This document shows positions 8,064 to 17,003 of a stretch of DNA of 48,128 bases, piece by piece. The notes under the pieces were generated by a model. The model ran no database searches, had not been told where the DNA came from, and was given only the letters and a program-made list of their open reading frames with translations. Made by a program: the position numbers and the translations under genes. How positions within the stretch are numbered: position 1 is the first letter of the stretch; each line of letters starts with the position of its first letter. The stretch comes from a bacterium. Its GTDB lineage: Bacteria; Patescibacteriota; Minisyncoccia; UBA6257; 2-01-FULL-56-20. The stretch lies in the NCBI GenBank assembly GCA_021813155.1, contig JAKALK010000001.1:1-48128 (forward strand), read 5' to 3'.

Positions 8064-8720
8064 TTAGTTAGCCTTTTCGTTCGATTTTTCCTTTTCTTGA
8101 GCCCTCTCAACTTTTTTCTCTTCTGTCTCCACCTTAACCGCAGAAACATCGGCCGACGCCTGAACTTCTTCTTCCTTCTGTGGCGGCATTGCCGTCACCA
8201 CCACAGTCATCGGTTCAATCAAAAGTTTAACTTTATCAGGTATCCGAAGATCGCGAGCGTAAACACTATCATCTAAGTTTTTAAGCAACCCCAGATCTAC
8301 CTGAATACGATGCGGCAAGTCAGCCGGCAAAGCCTCCACTTCGATTTCAGTCATAGCTTTGTTAATAACCGCGCCCTGTTCTTTCACCGCCGATGCTTCA
8401 CCAAAGAACTCCAACGGCACGTGAGTTATAATCTTTTCGTCCATCTTAACGCGATAGAAATCAATGTGGGCAAACCTACCATTTAGAGGATCTCGTTGAG
8501 CCGCATAAATCAAAACCGGCCATTCCTCAGAGCCAAGAACTAGGTTAACAATGGTACTCTCCCCGGCTTCCCCGAAAATCTTAAGAAAGTCTTTCTCTAA
8601 AACAGTCACGTGTTGGTTTTTAAAACCGTGCCCATAAACCTCAGCCGGTATAAATCCACTATCTCGAAGTGCCCCAACCGATTTTCCAAATTTTTCCCTT
8701 TTTTGAACAACTAAATTCAT
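8064..8720 (-). CDS. rplY: 50S ribosomal protein L25 (Ctc form)
   Basis: A 218-residue protein of the long L25/Ctc type, which binds 5S rRNA at the large-subunit central protuberance. The N-terminal domain has the pattern GKSVGALRDSGFIPAEVYG and HIDFYRV. The C-terminal TL5-type beta domain carries HVPLEFFGEASAVKEQG and EVEALPADLPHRIQVDL. The last 45 residues are a low-complexity acidic/lysine tail (QKEEEVQASADV to KSNEKAN), common in this form. It is followed closely by the murein hydrolase gene and preceded by the unknown 8781-10037 gene. Confidence 0.95.
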   Translation of the reverse strand: MNLVVQKREKFGKSVGALRDSGFIPAEVYGHGFKNQHVTVLEKDFLKIFGEAGESTIVNLVLGSEEWPVLIYAAQRDPLNGRFAHIDFYRVKMDEKIITHVPLEFFGEASAVKEQGAVINKAMTEIEVEALPADLPHRIQVDLGLLKNLDDSVYARDLRIPDKVKLLIEPMTVVVTAMPPQKEEEVQASADVSAVKVETEEKKVERAQEKEKSNEKAN

Positions 8721-8780
8721 AGTCTTATTAGAGGGGCATCATAGCAAATCAAGAAAAAAATATCAACTGCCACTCAAAAA

Positions 8781-10037
8781 CTACACCTCAAAATACCCTT
8801 GCAGCAAATACTCCCTCGACTTCTTTTCTAATTCGTCCTTACCAAAATAGGCAACAAAAATCTTGTTCCAAAGTGCTTCTTGATGGTGATATAGATACTT
8901 AACCATCTCTTTTTCCTTAACTAAAGACATGACGGTATCTACAATATTAAAACTCACCAAAACATCGCGCCCGATTTCATCTTTAAAGAAATCGCCCACC
9001 CAATCCAAATTTTTCCAAAAAACGAGCTCTTCTGAAAAACCGTCTAAAAACGACCCGATCCTTGCCAAATTTTCCCCGGCCTTAGCCCAGTGGATACCCT
9101 CAGGATTAATATGAGGCACGAAAAGTCGCCAGTCATTTTCGTCCTCTTTGGCTAAGTACCTTTGAACTACCAGCCATAACGAGCGATCGCTATCCGGAAA
9201 ATGGCGATCTATAACATCGCCCCGAAGAAGCGAAGCTAAGCTCCTAGAAAAAGTTATCTCATTTTTTGCAATCTCTCTAAAAATATCAGAGTAAAAAGGA
9301 ATCTCATAAAGATAATGAGCAATCAAAACGAACATCCTAAGAATCTCGCCTGAAATCCCGAGCATTGTCGGAATCACAAAAACCACACCGAGTTCTTTTA
9401 GGTGACTTATGTTGTGTTTTTTCTTAATCACAAATCCCTGAGCCACCCCAGACCACTTTTCGCTCAAAGCCTTTACAATTATTTCCCTTTCTTCAAAATC
9501 ATTGGGTTTCAAATTTTCATATTGTTTGAAAAAAACGTTATTTAACCACTCGCTTCCTTCCACAAATCTTAGGGCGGAATAAACTTCATAGATATCCTCT
9601 TTCGAAAGCATATCGGAAACAGAACTGTATCCTAAAGCCGACATTACTTTTGTCGGAGGCTCTTTAGTCAAAAATTCCCTCGCTTTATCAATCTTTAAAA
9701 ACAAGCCCTTAGGGGGATCGACTGTCTTTCTCGCAATATCCGCAATATTCTGACAATCCTTAACTAAACGACAGTCAGGATTACCGAGAGCCTGAAAAAG
9801 CCTCCGGTCATCCGACTCAATTTTAGAAATAATAGCGTCGTAAATCTCCTTCGCATCCGAAGAACTAGAAACTCCAAGCGTCAGCATTCTATCCTTTACT
9901 AAATCCCCATTTTCTTCAAGCGCGGCTTCCAAGGCGCCTCTCTTGCCTGTAACCACCTCAAATCTACGCTCAATCGACGCAACGTAGTCTTTATCAGTCC
10001 TTAAAATTTTTCCAATTTTCTCATAAGCGTCCATCAT
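8781..10037 (-). CDS. Uncharacterised 418-residue protein coupled to a PfkB kinase
   Basis: I do not recognise a named family. The protein starts MMDAYEKIGKILRTDKDYV, is predicted mostly helical, and has no signal peptide. A hydrophobic stretch near residues 220-250 (VVFVIPTMLGISGEIL and the following helix) could be a buried helix pair and not a membrane span. Many W, F and Y residues and conserved-looking charged runs (DRHFPDSDRSLWLVVQRYL) suggest a folded enzyme-size domain. It starts 4 bases after the PfkB-type kinase gene and must be translated with it, so a linked role in nucleoside or sugar metabolism is possible but unproven. Codon use matches its neighbours. Confidence 0.85.
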   Translation of the reverse strand: MMDAYEKIGKILRTDKDYVASIERRFEVVTGKRGALEAALEENGDLVKDRMLTLGVSSSSDAKEIYDAIISKIESDDRRLFQALGNPDCRLVKDCQNIADIARKTVDPPKGLFLKIDKAREFLTKEPPTKVMSALGYSSVSDMLSKEDIYEVYSALRFVEGSEWLNNVFFKQYENLKPNDFEEREIIVKALSEKWSGVAQGFVIKKKHNISHLKELGVVFVIPTMLGISGEILRMFVLIAHYLYEIPFYSDIFREIAKNEITFSRSLASLLRGDVIDRHFPDSDRSLWLVVQRYLAKEDENDWRLFVPHINPEGIHWAKAGENLARIGSFLDGFSEELVFWKNLDWVGDFFKDEIGRDVLVSFNIVDTVMSLVKEKEMVKYLYHHQEALWNKIFVAYFGKDELEKKSREYLLQGYFEV

Positions 10038-10041
10038 AAAA

Positions 10042-11088
10042 CTATATACTATATGTTTTTATTAGAAGATTCTTCCATCTTTGCTGATCTTCAAACTCTC
10101 GTTTAGTCAAAATTCCCGACTGTGCTCCGACTTGCTCTACGTTAGAAGTTGCGTTAGCGCTCCCCAGTCGAATGGCCCGGCGTAAGTCGTCCGGCTTAAA
10201 TTGCCTTTTTTTAAATACTACTCGACGTAAACTCTGAAACAAACCCGCCACAAAACCAGATCCAAACGCATCTCCTGCTCCGGTTCGATCAGCCACTCTT
10301 TTTTCTCGATAAATCCCAGCTTTATAGATTATCCGCCCATCTGAAACCATAACTCCTTTTGGCCCATCCGTCATCACCGCTAGTCCTCGAACCAGAGTGT
10401 CGAACCTTTCAAAAATCCCTTTCTCATCTTCGTACTTCTTACCCGTTAGAACCGCCCCCTCTTCTCGATTTAAGATAATTAGATCGAGATTCCGTAAAAT
10501 TGATCCAAGTTTTACCGCTCCCATCTTAAGATAAAATCCTGATGGGTTCATCGCTATAAACGCACCTTTCTTTCTAAGTCGAGAGATTATTGCGCTTAGA
10601 ATCGGGAAAGGAATATGCCCCGGCGCAATATACGCCACATCAAAACTAAAATCGCTTGCCTGTAAATCTCTATTGGTTAAGTTGCGCGAAACTCCGCGAA
10701 AAACCAGAATTGTCCTCTCTCCAGTCGGCGAAAGCAAAATCACCGAAGCGTCCATCTTCGTACGCTTCTCTGGTTTAAAAACCGGCTTCACTCCCTCTTT
10801 AACCAAAATGCCAAAAATGTCTCTCCCATTCTGGTCGCCACCCAATTTTACAAACGCGCTCGTTTTAAAACCCTGTCTAGCAAAAGTTACAGCCGCATTC
10901 GCCGCATCCCCTCCCAGCGTAAACAGCAAATCCTGAACTTCGGTTTTTCCACCCAAAGCAAAACATTGAGCTTCGCCAGTTGGAAACCCAAGTTTTATAA
11001 GATGAGCTGGATCATCTACCACTCTAAAAAGATCGCTTGAAACTACAATGTCGCGTGATGCCGTCCCAATAGTAACTACTTTAATCAT
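10042..11088 (-). CDS. PfkB/ribokinase family carbohydrate or nucleoside kinase
   Basis: A 348-residue kinase of the ribokinase superfamily, which phosphorylates sugars or nucleosides using ATP. The N-terminal substrate motif FTLGGDAANAAVTFARQG (from residue 57) and the C-terminal signature DRTGAGDAFGSGFVAG (residues 267-282, with catalytic base D273) are intact. The N-terminus has an extra loop (DDPAHLIKLGFPTGEAQCFALGGKTEVQD) not seen in short ribokinases. Substrate cannot be assigned; ribokinase, fructokinase and adenosine kinase are all possible. The start is well fixed by a -10 box 7 bases upstream, suggesting a leaderless mRNA. The unknown 8781-10037 gene follows by 4 bases. Confidence 0.9.
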   Translation of the reverse strand: MIKVVTIGTASRDIVVSSDLFRVVDDPAHLIKLGFPTGEAQCFALGGKTEVQDLLFTLGGDAANAAVTFARQGFKTSAFVKLGGDQNGRDIFGILVKEGVKPVFKPEKRTKMDASVILLSPTGERTILVFRGVSRNLTNRDLQASDFSFDVAYIAPGHIPFPILSAIISRLRKKGAFIAMNPSGFYLKMGAVKLGSILRNLDLIILNREEGAVLTGKKYEDEKGIFERFDTLVRGLAVMTDGPKGVMVSDGRIIYKAGIYREKRVADRTGAGDAFGSGFVAGLFQSLRRVVFKKRQFKPDDLRRAIRLGSANATSNVEQVGAQSGILTKREFEDQQRWKNLLIKTYSI

Positions 11089-11095
11089 TAATTCA

Positions 11096-11101
11096 ATTAT
11101 A
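11096..11101 (-). promoter_or_regulatory. Perfect -10 box 7 bases before the kinase ATG
   Basis: TATAAT on the minus strand ends 7 bases before the ATG (11086-11088). Transcription from it would begin at or next to the start codon, giving a leaderless mRNA. No good -35 is seen. Confidence 0.65.
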
Positions 11102-11220
11102 GCCTAAAACCACATTCTTCAGGAAGTGAAAAAGTATTTTTAAGTCATCTGGGTTGGCTGTAGAACCCTAGAATAAGGCTATTAAATCGAGGCGGTGGCT
11201 CAAAGACCCTTTTTCATAAT

Positions 11221-12297
11221 TCACAACTTCCCTTCTTCACCTTCGGTTTCTAAATTCGGAAAATAAGGCTGGAAAATCCCATTGATCCTAAATTTAACCG
11301 GTTCAACCTTAATCGATCTTCCACCTCCCTCCCGTATAATACCAACCTTCACCAATAACCCACTCATTGTTTCCGGCGAAAAAGCCTGATCAAATACAAA
11401 GTTTCCTAAACTATAAAAAATCCAGCCCTGCTTATACTGCTCGATCTCTTCTGGCACATGCGGATGATGGCCCACTACGATATCCGCCCCGGCTTCAATC
11501 ATCTCCCGAGCCATTTTCCTCTGTAATTCGTTCGCCCGAATTTTATACTCATCCCCCCAATGCCAGGATACCACCACAAAATCTGCTTTTTCTTTCGCAG
11601 ATTTTACTGCCTCTTTTACCGATTCAGGATCGGAATCACTAATACCAGCCCCATCGGGAGTCGCCGAAAGACTCTTCGGATAAAGATTAGTATAAGCTAG
11701 AAAAGCCACCTTCATTCCACCCACCTGAAGAATCTTTGCTTCGTTTGCCTCGCTATAATCAACTCCCGCTCCTACTGATTCAATTCTCATCTTGCGAAGA
11801 TAATCCACCGTATCTACAAGAGCTTCTGGGCCGTAATCCAAAATATGGTTGTTGGCCAGTGATAAAACGTCAAACCCTGCTGTCTGAAGGGCTTGAGACA
11901 CCTGAGGATCAAATCTAAACGAATATTCGCTTCCCTGCTTCGTACCCCTATTAGAAATCGGCCCTTCTAAATTACCGAACACTAAATCTGCTCCTTGTAA
12001 AAAACCGGCCACTTTCAAGAAAGGAAAATTAAAGTCCTTATGTTTCTCAATCTGAGAAGCCACTCCCCTCCCAACCATTACATCCCCCACAAAAACCAAA
12101 ACTCTCTCTTTTGTATTTTCCGCTTGCTGCTTGTTTAAAAAATACTGATAACGACTATTGAGCGCTGTTGAATCGGAAGCAGCCTCCTCAATCTGCTTCG
12201 CGTATGAACTCATCTCGTCGTAAAAATTCACCCACCATAACAAGCCCATAACTGACAATACGGCCGCCACTAACCCCAAAAAAACCATCCTCATCAT
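11221..12297 (-). CDS. CapA-like metallophosphoesterase-fold protein, membrane-anchored
   Basis: A 358-residue protein with an N-terminal membrane anchor (residues 3-24), then a CapA/PgsA-type domain. Motifs in order: FVGDVMVGRG (D72), VFGNLEGPISNRG, SLANNHILDYG, VVSWHWGDEY, GHHPHVPEEIEQY and YSLGNFVFDQ. These match the calcineurin-like metal-binding loops of the CapA family, named for poly-gamma-glutamate capsule synthesis. Without capB or capC nearby the role is more likely a general cell-surface hydrolase. It is separated from the upstream dockerin gene by two terminators, so it has its own transcript. A TATTAT box lies 6 bases before the ATG. Confidence 0.9.
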   Translation of the reverse strand: MMRMVFLGLVAAVLSVMGLLWWVNFYDEMSSYAKQIEEAASDSTALNSRYQYFLNKQQAENTKERVLVFVGDVMVGRGVASQIEKHKDFNFPFLKVAGFLQGADLVFGNLEGPISNRGTKQGSEYSFRFDPQVSQALQTAGFDVLSLANNHILDYGPEALVDTVDYLRKMRIESVGAGVDYSEANEAKILQVGGMKVAFLAYTNLYPKSLSATPDGAGISDSDPESVKEAVKSAKEKADFVVVSWHWGDEYKIRANELQRKMAREMIEAGADIVVGHHPHVPEEIEQYKQGWIFYSLGNFVFDQAFSPETMSGLLVKVGIIREGGGRSIKVEPVKFRINGIFQPYFPNLETEGEEGKL

Positions 12298-12303
12298 TCT
12301 TTA

Positions 12304-12309
12304 ATAATA
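12304..12309 (-). promoter_or_regulatory. Candidate -10 box directly before capA-like ATG
   Basis: TATTAT on the minus strand with 6 bases to the ATG at 12297. This is another possible leaderless start. The -35 is not evident. Confidence 0.45.
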
Positions 12310-12331
12310 ATCACTCAGCGCCCAAAATAAA

Positions 12332-12349
12332 ACCACCCCGAAGGGGGGT
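12332..12349 (-). terminator. Second terminator between surface protein and capA-like gene
   Basis: On the minus strand ACCCCCC-TTCG-GGGTGGT forms a 7-bp stem with one mismatch and a TTCG tetraloop, followed by TTTTATTTT. Confidence 0.6.
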
Positions 12350-12440
12350 ATTTCAGAAGCACCAAAAATACCTATTCAAGTATTTAATACTATTCATTAT
12401 ACCCCGCTCAAACTACGAAATGTCGCTCTGTGGAAAACCT

Positions 12441-12470
12441 AAAAGCGGCCCCATTTAGGGAGCCGCTTTT
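12441..12470 (-). terminator. Terminator of the dockerin surface protein gene
   Basis: AAAAGCGGC (12441-12449) pairs with GCCGCTTTT (12462-12470), a 9-bp stem ending in Ts on both strands. It lies 22 bases past the stop codon at 12493. Confidence 0.8.
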
Positions 12471-12492
12471 ATATCAGCTAAAAACTCTCATT

Positions 12493-15400
12493 CTAATTCG
12501 CTCCCGCCGGCGTTCCGCCTCCGGGCACAGTACATGTCGGAGCCGGTCCGTGCGAGTAGAGATAATCATTCAAGATAATCAAGTCAAACACATCCGGCTG
12601 ACCATCTCCATTGAAATCCGTCTTCACTCCCGTTGGCACCGTTCCGCCGCTGAAAATGTAGTTCTGATACATTACCGAATCACTTGCGTTGATTAAGCCA
12701 TCGGCATTAATGTCGCCGCAAGCCGCGGATGATACAGTTGTAATCGTCATTGTCTGACCGGCTACTGAATTGCAATTGTAAGCCTCATAGCTAGATTGCC
12801 CAACAGCGCCGCAATTGGAAAAGTTGGTTGCATTAGTAGTCCCTGGTTGGCCCGAAGGAAGAACGTCGGCATAGGCATCCACTATAGCCATGCCCCCCGC
12901 TGGGATCACGAGAGTACCCGTAAAGGCATACGTCCCGTTATTTACGAGTACGGGCTGAGTAATACCAAATTGCTGTCCACCAACCATAACTCTTATATTC
13001 TGAAAACTGCTTGCGTTCTGCCCGGCACCAACAGTAATGGTATTGATCCTTATTCCTTCTGAGCTTGGAGCTTTTACGATATATGAACCGATTTTAATGT
13101 TATTAATACCTGCAAGGAAACTACCTGGCCAAAAGGCTGTATTTTGAGACACGGAAATTTGATCAGCTACAATTACAGTCAATCTGTTTTCGGCAGTCGC
13201 CCCCTTGTTATCTTTAACAGTTACTTTTAACGTATAAGTTCCCGCTTTCAGCCACTTTACATCCATACAGAGAGAATTTTGTCCCGCTGGTTTAGTTCCG
13301 CAATCAACCGGTTGCTGGTAGATAGCACCGTCAACATAGGGATCTAACATACTTGTAAAGGTAGTGCCTGCGTAATCCGCAAAATCATAATCTCCGGCAT
13401 CCCACCTTAAACGTGAAGTTTGGCCCACTGCTTGACTAAGCGAAGCAGGGAAAGACGCGAAAAACGGTGGATGATTTACTGCCGTCCCCGCAGAATCAAT
13501 CGCAAAGTAATTATCGCTCCCATCAGAGCTACCTGTGGTCGGAGAATTAGGAGTGGCATCGCCAACATAAACTTTATAGTAAGATCCTGCCGGTATACTA
13601 AGAGGTATATTCCACGCAAAGTAATCTCCATAAGTCGCATTCGAACTATCTTGAGGATTACTTCGCCAAACAGCCGAGCCATCCCGAATGACATACTGTG
13701 TTCCATATCGAGCCCCCGGAGTGTAGTCAATCAAATTAATGGCAATATTTTTACCGCTATTATTTCCCGTCCATTTTACAGACCAAACTGAACCAGCAGA
13801 CCAATTTTCTCCCCCATTAGGTGAAGTGATTGTTATCCCCTGAGACGATGTGTTTCTCAAAACATTTACATAATCGCTCCTGCTTCCCGCAGACAAAGAA
13901 CAAACCATCGAAACTGCATAATCCCAGTTATTTTTATTCTCTTTAAGAAACACTGTCCGTTCACCCGATGGCGGCAATCCGTTGATAGCATCGCCCAAAT
14001 CATTTGGCAAAAAATTACAACTGTCAGCGTTAACTGAAGTCCACGTAAGTTTAACACTCTTGCCCCCGGCGGGTATGCTTACTGAGCTGTCTGACCCATC
14101 AATCCGAAAATCAACTTTCATATAATCGGCTGGTAAAAGCGTGAATGGATTATCGCTTCGATCAGTCGCTCCGGTTTGAGTGTTGACCAACCTAATATAG
14201 TAACCGTCTCCGGCCGGAGCATAATTTGAATCTCGATCAATTTCGCCAAACCACTGTATAGAACCTTTACCAGCTTTAATGACTTTCCCAACCGTGACAA
14301 ATTGGTCTCCCTGTTTCTTTTCAAGATATGCCTCCACAAAATTAGATTCTGGATCGGGAGTCCATTTGATAAAAACATTGCCTGAATTAAGCATCCACTT
14401 CTCACCTCCATTCGGTGAGACAACGGTTATTCCTGTTGTATTGGAAGCCGAAGCAATTATATTAAAATAATCACTTTCAGCTACAACTTTATTGGGTTCG
14501 CCAAATTTTATAAGCTGAATTTTATACATACCTGGCTTAATCGTCACTTGCCCGCAACTACTGGTGCATCCTGCTTCAAGAACAACTCCGTCCCAAATCA
14601 TTGATGTCGCGCCAGCGCCAAATAAACCAACACTTCCATTAGTACTATTCCCATAAATATCCACCAAAACTGTCTTATAAGCTAGAATATGCGAATCAGA
14701 GAACATAGGTTTATTCAACTTTATCTCGATTGGTTTTCCTAATTCCACATTCTGGCGAGCCACCGGCGATATAATCTTCATCCCAGTTTGGCTAGGAACT
14801 TGACTGAATCTAACTTCAACCCTAAACTCCCCAGCCTCTCTAAAACCACTAGGATCGTTTCCGGTAAATATCAAATATCCGGTTTCAGTTTGAGGAACTG
14901 AAAAATTTATCGAACCTTCAAAGTTGAATTGAGTGACACTCGGTTCGTAACTAAAATTAGTAACTTTCAATATAGCAACTCCGAGCTTCCGGCCGCTAGA
15001 ATCAAATAAAGAAGCATTGCCAGCCTCTCCCTCAAAAACACCCCACTTACCCTTAGAAGCATAACCGCTTATCTTAAGAGGAGAAGAAACAACTTGTCCT
15101 GATTGCGGAGATACCACAACTATCGCAGAATCTGGCTTCGGCTGAACTACATTGTCCCCGCACTCATAAAGCTGATTCAGCTTTTTCCTCGTTGATGCGC
15201 CCACGTAACCTGTTCCGCTCTTAAGACCGTTCGGCGTAAGAATCTCGCTTCTATATTTTTCCTGAAAACCACTTACTGCCGAAGCAGTCATCTCGTCAAA
15301 ATTCAAAGCTGTTCGTCCGTCTTGAAAAACATCTTGACTCAAAAGACCCTCTTTAACTAAAGCTCGGTCAAGATTAGTCACGTCATCATTTTGATCGCCA

Positions 15401-15624
15401 ATTTTCAAGTTCGTGTTAAATGTGTAACACCACTGCTCACCACTTCCTTGCGCTGTCGCTAATTGACCCTGCAAAACCTTGATTTTATCCAAGAGCGCTT
15501 GAATTTGCGCCTGTAACGCCGAAACAGTCACATCGCTTGTCTGAGCCAAACCCCGCCCCGGCAATATTAATAAACCTAAAAACAAAACCCCAACTATAAA
15601 ACCGCTAACTATTTTTTTATTCAT
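12493..15624 (-). CDS. Secreted modular protein with PG-binding, Ig-like and C-terminal dockerin modules
   Basis: A 1043-residue exported protein. Order: signal peptide 1-27; coiled coil about 30-62; peptidoglycan-binding-like domain about 70-155 (DDVTNLDRALVKEGLL, FQEKYRSEI); Gmad2-like Ig domain about 160-275 (SPLKISGYASKGKWGVFEGE); two Kre9/Knh1-like domains beginning SPNGGEKWMLNSGNVFIKW (about 400) and SPNGGENWSAGSVWSVKW (about 600); a PKD/cadherin-like fold about 715-815; a beta domain; and a dockerin pair about 968-1030. The dockerin repeats read GDINADGLINASDSVM and DFNGDGQPDVFDLIILN, both calcium-loop type. No cohesin is seen in the window. A surface location is likely. The start ATG lies 3 bases after a duplicated 42-base element. 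Confidence 0.85.
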   Translation of the reverse strand: MNKKIVSGFIVGVLFLGLLILPGRGLAQTSDVTVSALQAQIQALLDKIKVLQGQLATAQGSGEQWCYTFNTNLKIGDQNDDVTNLDRALVKEGLLSQDVFQDGRTALNFDEMTASAVSGFQEKYRSEILTPNGLKSGTGYVGASTRKKLNQLYECGDNVVQPKPDSAIVVVSPQSGQVVSSPLKISGYASKGKWGVFEGEAGNASLFDSSGRKLGVAILKVTNFSYEPSVTQFNFEGSINFSVPQTETGYLIFTGNDPSGFREAGEFRVEVRFSQVPSQTGMKIISPVARQNVELGKPIEIKLNKPMFSDSHILAYKTVLVDIYGNSTNGSVGLFGAGATSMIWDGVVLEAGCTSSCGQVTIKPGMYKIQLIKFGEPNKVVAESDYFNIIASASNTTGITVVSPNGGEKWMLNSGNVFIKWTPDPESNFVEAYLEKKQGDQFVTVGKVIKAGKGSIQWFGEIDRDSNYAPAGDGYYIRLVNTQTGATDRSDNPFTLLPADYMKVDFRIDGSDSSVSIPAGGKSVKLTWTSVNADSCNFLPNDLGDAINGLPPSGERTVFLKENKNNWDYAVSMVCSLSAGSRSDYVNVLRNTSSQGITITSPNGGENWSAGSVWSVKWTGNNSGKNIAINLIDYTPGARYGTQYVIRDGSAVWRSNPQDSSNATYGDYFAWNIPLSIPAGSYYKVYVGDATPNSPTTGSSDGSDNYFAIDSAGTAVNHPPFFASFPASLSQAVGQTSRLRWDAGDYDFADYAGTTFTSMLDPYVDGAIYQQPVDCGTKPAGQNSLCMDVKWLKAGTYTLKVTVKDNKGATAENRLTVIVADQISVSQNTAFWPGSFLAGINNIKIGSYIVKAPSSEGIRINTITVGAGQNASSFQNIRVMVGGQQFGITQPVLVNNGTYAFTGTLVIPAGGMAIVDAYADVLPSGQPGTTNATNFSNCGAVGQSSYEAYNCNSVAGQTMTITTVSSAACGDINADGLINASDSVMYQNYIFSGGTVPTGVKTDFNGDGQPDVFDLIILNDYLYSHGPAPTCTVPGGGTPAGAN

Positions 15625-15626
15625 AC

Positions 15627-15668
15627 GATTAGATTTTCTTAATGAAGAATGAATTTAGAAAATCAATC
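15627..15668. repeat. 42-base duplicated hairpin element, copy 1
   Basis: Identical base for base to 16962-17003. It is an imperfect inverted repeat: GATTAGATTTTCT at one end against GATTGATTTTCT on the other strand. It lies 3 bases upstream of the ATG of the dockerin protein gene. Next to it, 15669-15695 is a diverged CCCGAGGAG...CGACGAGGG palindrome-type repeat that also has a counterpart at copy 2. Confidence 0.9.
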
Positions 15669-15826
15669 GTCCCGAGGAGTCTCGGCGACGAGGGATTACA
15701 TTAACCCCGCCTTCATTAAAATTTATTATTGCCCTCCCAATTTTTAAAGTTCTAAGGGCTCAAAACCAGCTCGACTTTACTATTTAAATAATATTTCTTT
15801 CTTACTCTATTTGCAACAATGCCAAA

Positions 15827-15944
15827 CTACTTTTTCCGCCTAATTACTTTAAAAACAGCGCGAACAATATCCGGAACGTCCATGTCCCAATTTTGCCTGA
15901 AACGCAGCAAAGCAGCAAAGTCGAGGATCCCGCCATCGGCGGGG
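15827..15944 (-). pseudogene. Coding-like C-terminal fragment after tktC
   Basis: Downstream of the tktC stop, in another frame, the minus strand is open from 15970 down to a TAG at 15827-15829. It would encode a tail rich in the pattern LRFRQNWDMDVPDIVR and then AVFKVIRRKK. This resembles a genuine basic protein C-terminus, but there is no start codon except an internal Met (18 residues to the stop). A CCCGCC/GGCGGG hairpin (15929-15943) lies at the junction. It may be a gene remnant. The remaining part of the 320-base gap (15669-15826) shows only the repeat and A+T-rich sequence. Confidence 0.3.
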
Positions 15945-16961
15945 CTACCTTTTTCTTCGTAGAACCTTCTTCACTGCGGTCTTAATGTTTAATATCCCCA
16001 TGCCATATTTTTCAACCAATTCACTCGCCGGCCCCGACTCTCCAAAAACATCCTGCATTCCTATAAATTCCATAGGGCAGGGAGCGTTTTTAGCCAATAT
16101 CTCCGCGACAGCTCCACCTAAACCTCCCAAAACCTGATGCTCCTCAACAGTTACCACCGCTCCTGTCTTCCGAGCTAATTCAATAATTTTTTTCTCATCC
16201 AAAGGCTTTATGGTATGAGAGTTTAAAACAATCACCCCAATCTTCTCCTTCTCCAAATCCCGTGCCGCAATTAGCGCATTATATAGAAGCTGACCACACC
16301 CGATTATTAAAACCTGCGGTTTTAATAATCGCCCCGAGCCGGAAGAGGGGCTCCATAAAACCTCCACCTTACCTGGTGTAAATGGAGTTTCGTCAGTTGT
16401 AAAAACAGGACTCTTCTCTCTACCGAGTCTTATGTAAACCGGTCCCCAAATCTTTGCAGCCGCGAGTGTCGCCTTTTTAGCTTCAATCGCATCACAGGGC
16501 ACGATAACTTTCATATTCGCCATCACTCGCATAGTTGAAATGTCTTCAATCGCCTGATGGGTCGCCCCATCCGGTCCCACTGAAACACCGGCGTGCGCAC
16601 CTACAATTTTCACATTTGAATCGTTATAAGCAATCGTTGTTCTAATTTGCTCCCAGTTTCTTCCTGGGCTAAAAGTCGCGTAAGAAGCGATAAAAGGAAT
16701 CTTTCCAGAAACCCCGAGACCCGCCGCAATTGTCGCCAAGTTCTGTTCGGCCACTCCTACTTCAAAAAATCTCTCTGGAAACTTTTTCGCAAAAGCCTCG
16801 ACTCGCGTCGATTCCGTTAAGTCGGCAGAAAGCGCCACGACATTTTCATTTTCTTCACCAGCCAAAACCAAACCCTCACCAAAACCATCGCGAGTGGCAG
16901 TCATTTTTAATTTGCTCTCATCAAACAAATCCTGATTAAGTTTTGCGTTAGGATTTAACAT
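15945..16961 (-). CDS. Transketolase, C-terminal subunit
   Basis: A 338-residue protein with the pyrimidine-binding and C-terminal domains of transketolase. The catalytic glutamate is E72 in RFFEVGVAEQN. GVSVGPDGATHQAIEDISTMR is the central signature, and the C-terminal domain starts about residue 210 (LIIGCGQLLYNAL) and ends GGLGGAVAEILA and ESGPASELVEKYG. With the N-terminal subunit it makes a split transketolase that moves two-carbon units between ketose and aldose phosphates. It is the last gene of a four-gene pentose phosphate operon. Its N-terminus (MLNPNAKLNQDLFDESKLK) is longer than in many split enzymes. The ATG directly abuts the second copy of the duplicated 42-base element. Confidence 0.93.
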   Translation of the reverse strand: MLNPNAKLNQDLFDESKLKMTATRDGFGEGLVLAGEENENVVALSADLTESTRVEAFAKKFPERFFEVGVAEQNLATIAAGLGVSGKIPFIASYATFSPGRNWEQIRTTIAYNDSNVKIVGAHAGVSVGPDGATHQAIEDISTMRVMANMKVIVPCDAIEAKKATLAAAKIWGPVYIRLGREKSPVFTTDETPFTPGKVEVLWSPSSGSGRLLKPQVLIIGCGQLLYNALIAARDLEKEKIGVIVLNSHTIKPLDEKKIIELARKTGAVVTVEEHQVLGGLGGAVAEILAKNAPCPMEFIGMQDVFGESGPASELVEKYGMGILNIKTAVKKVLRRKR

Positions 16962-17003
16962 GATTAGATTTTCTTAATGAAGAATGAATTTAGAAAATCA
17001 ATC
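16962..17003. repeat. 42-base duplicated hairpin element, copy 2
   Basis: Perfect copy of 15627-15668, directly abutting the tktC ATG (16959-16961). It is followed at 17004-17033 by the ATCCTGAGGAG...CGACGTAGGAT palindrome, related to the sequence beside copy 1. The pair makes a composite of about 70 bases. Confidence 0.9.
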
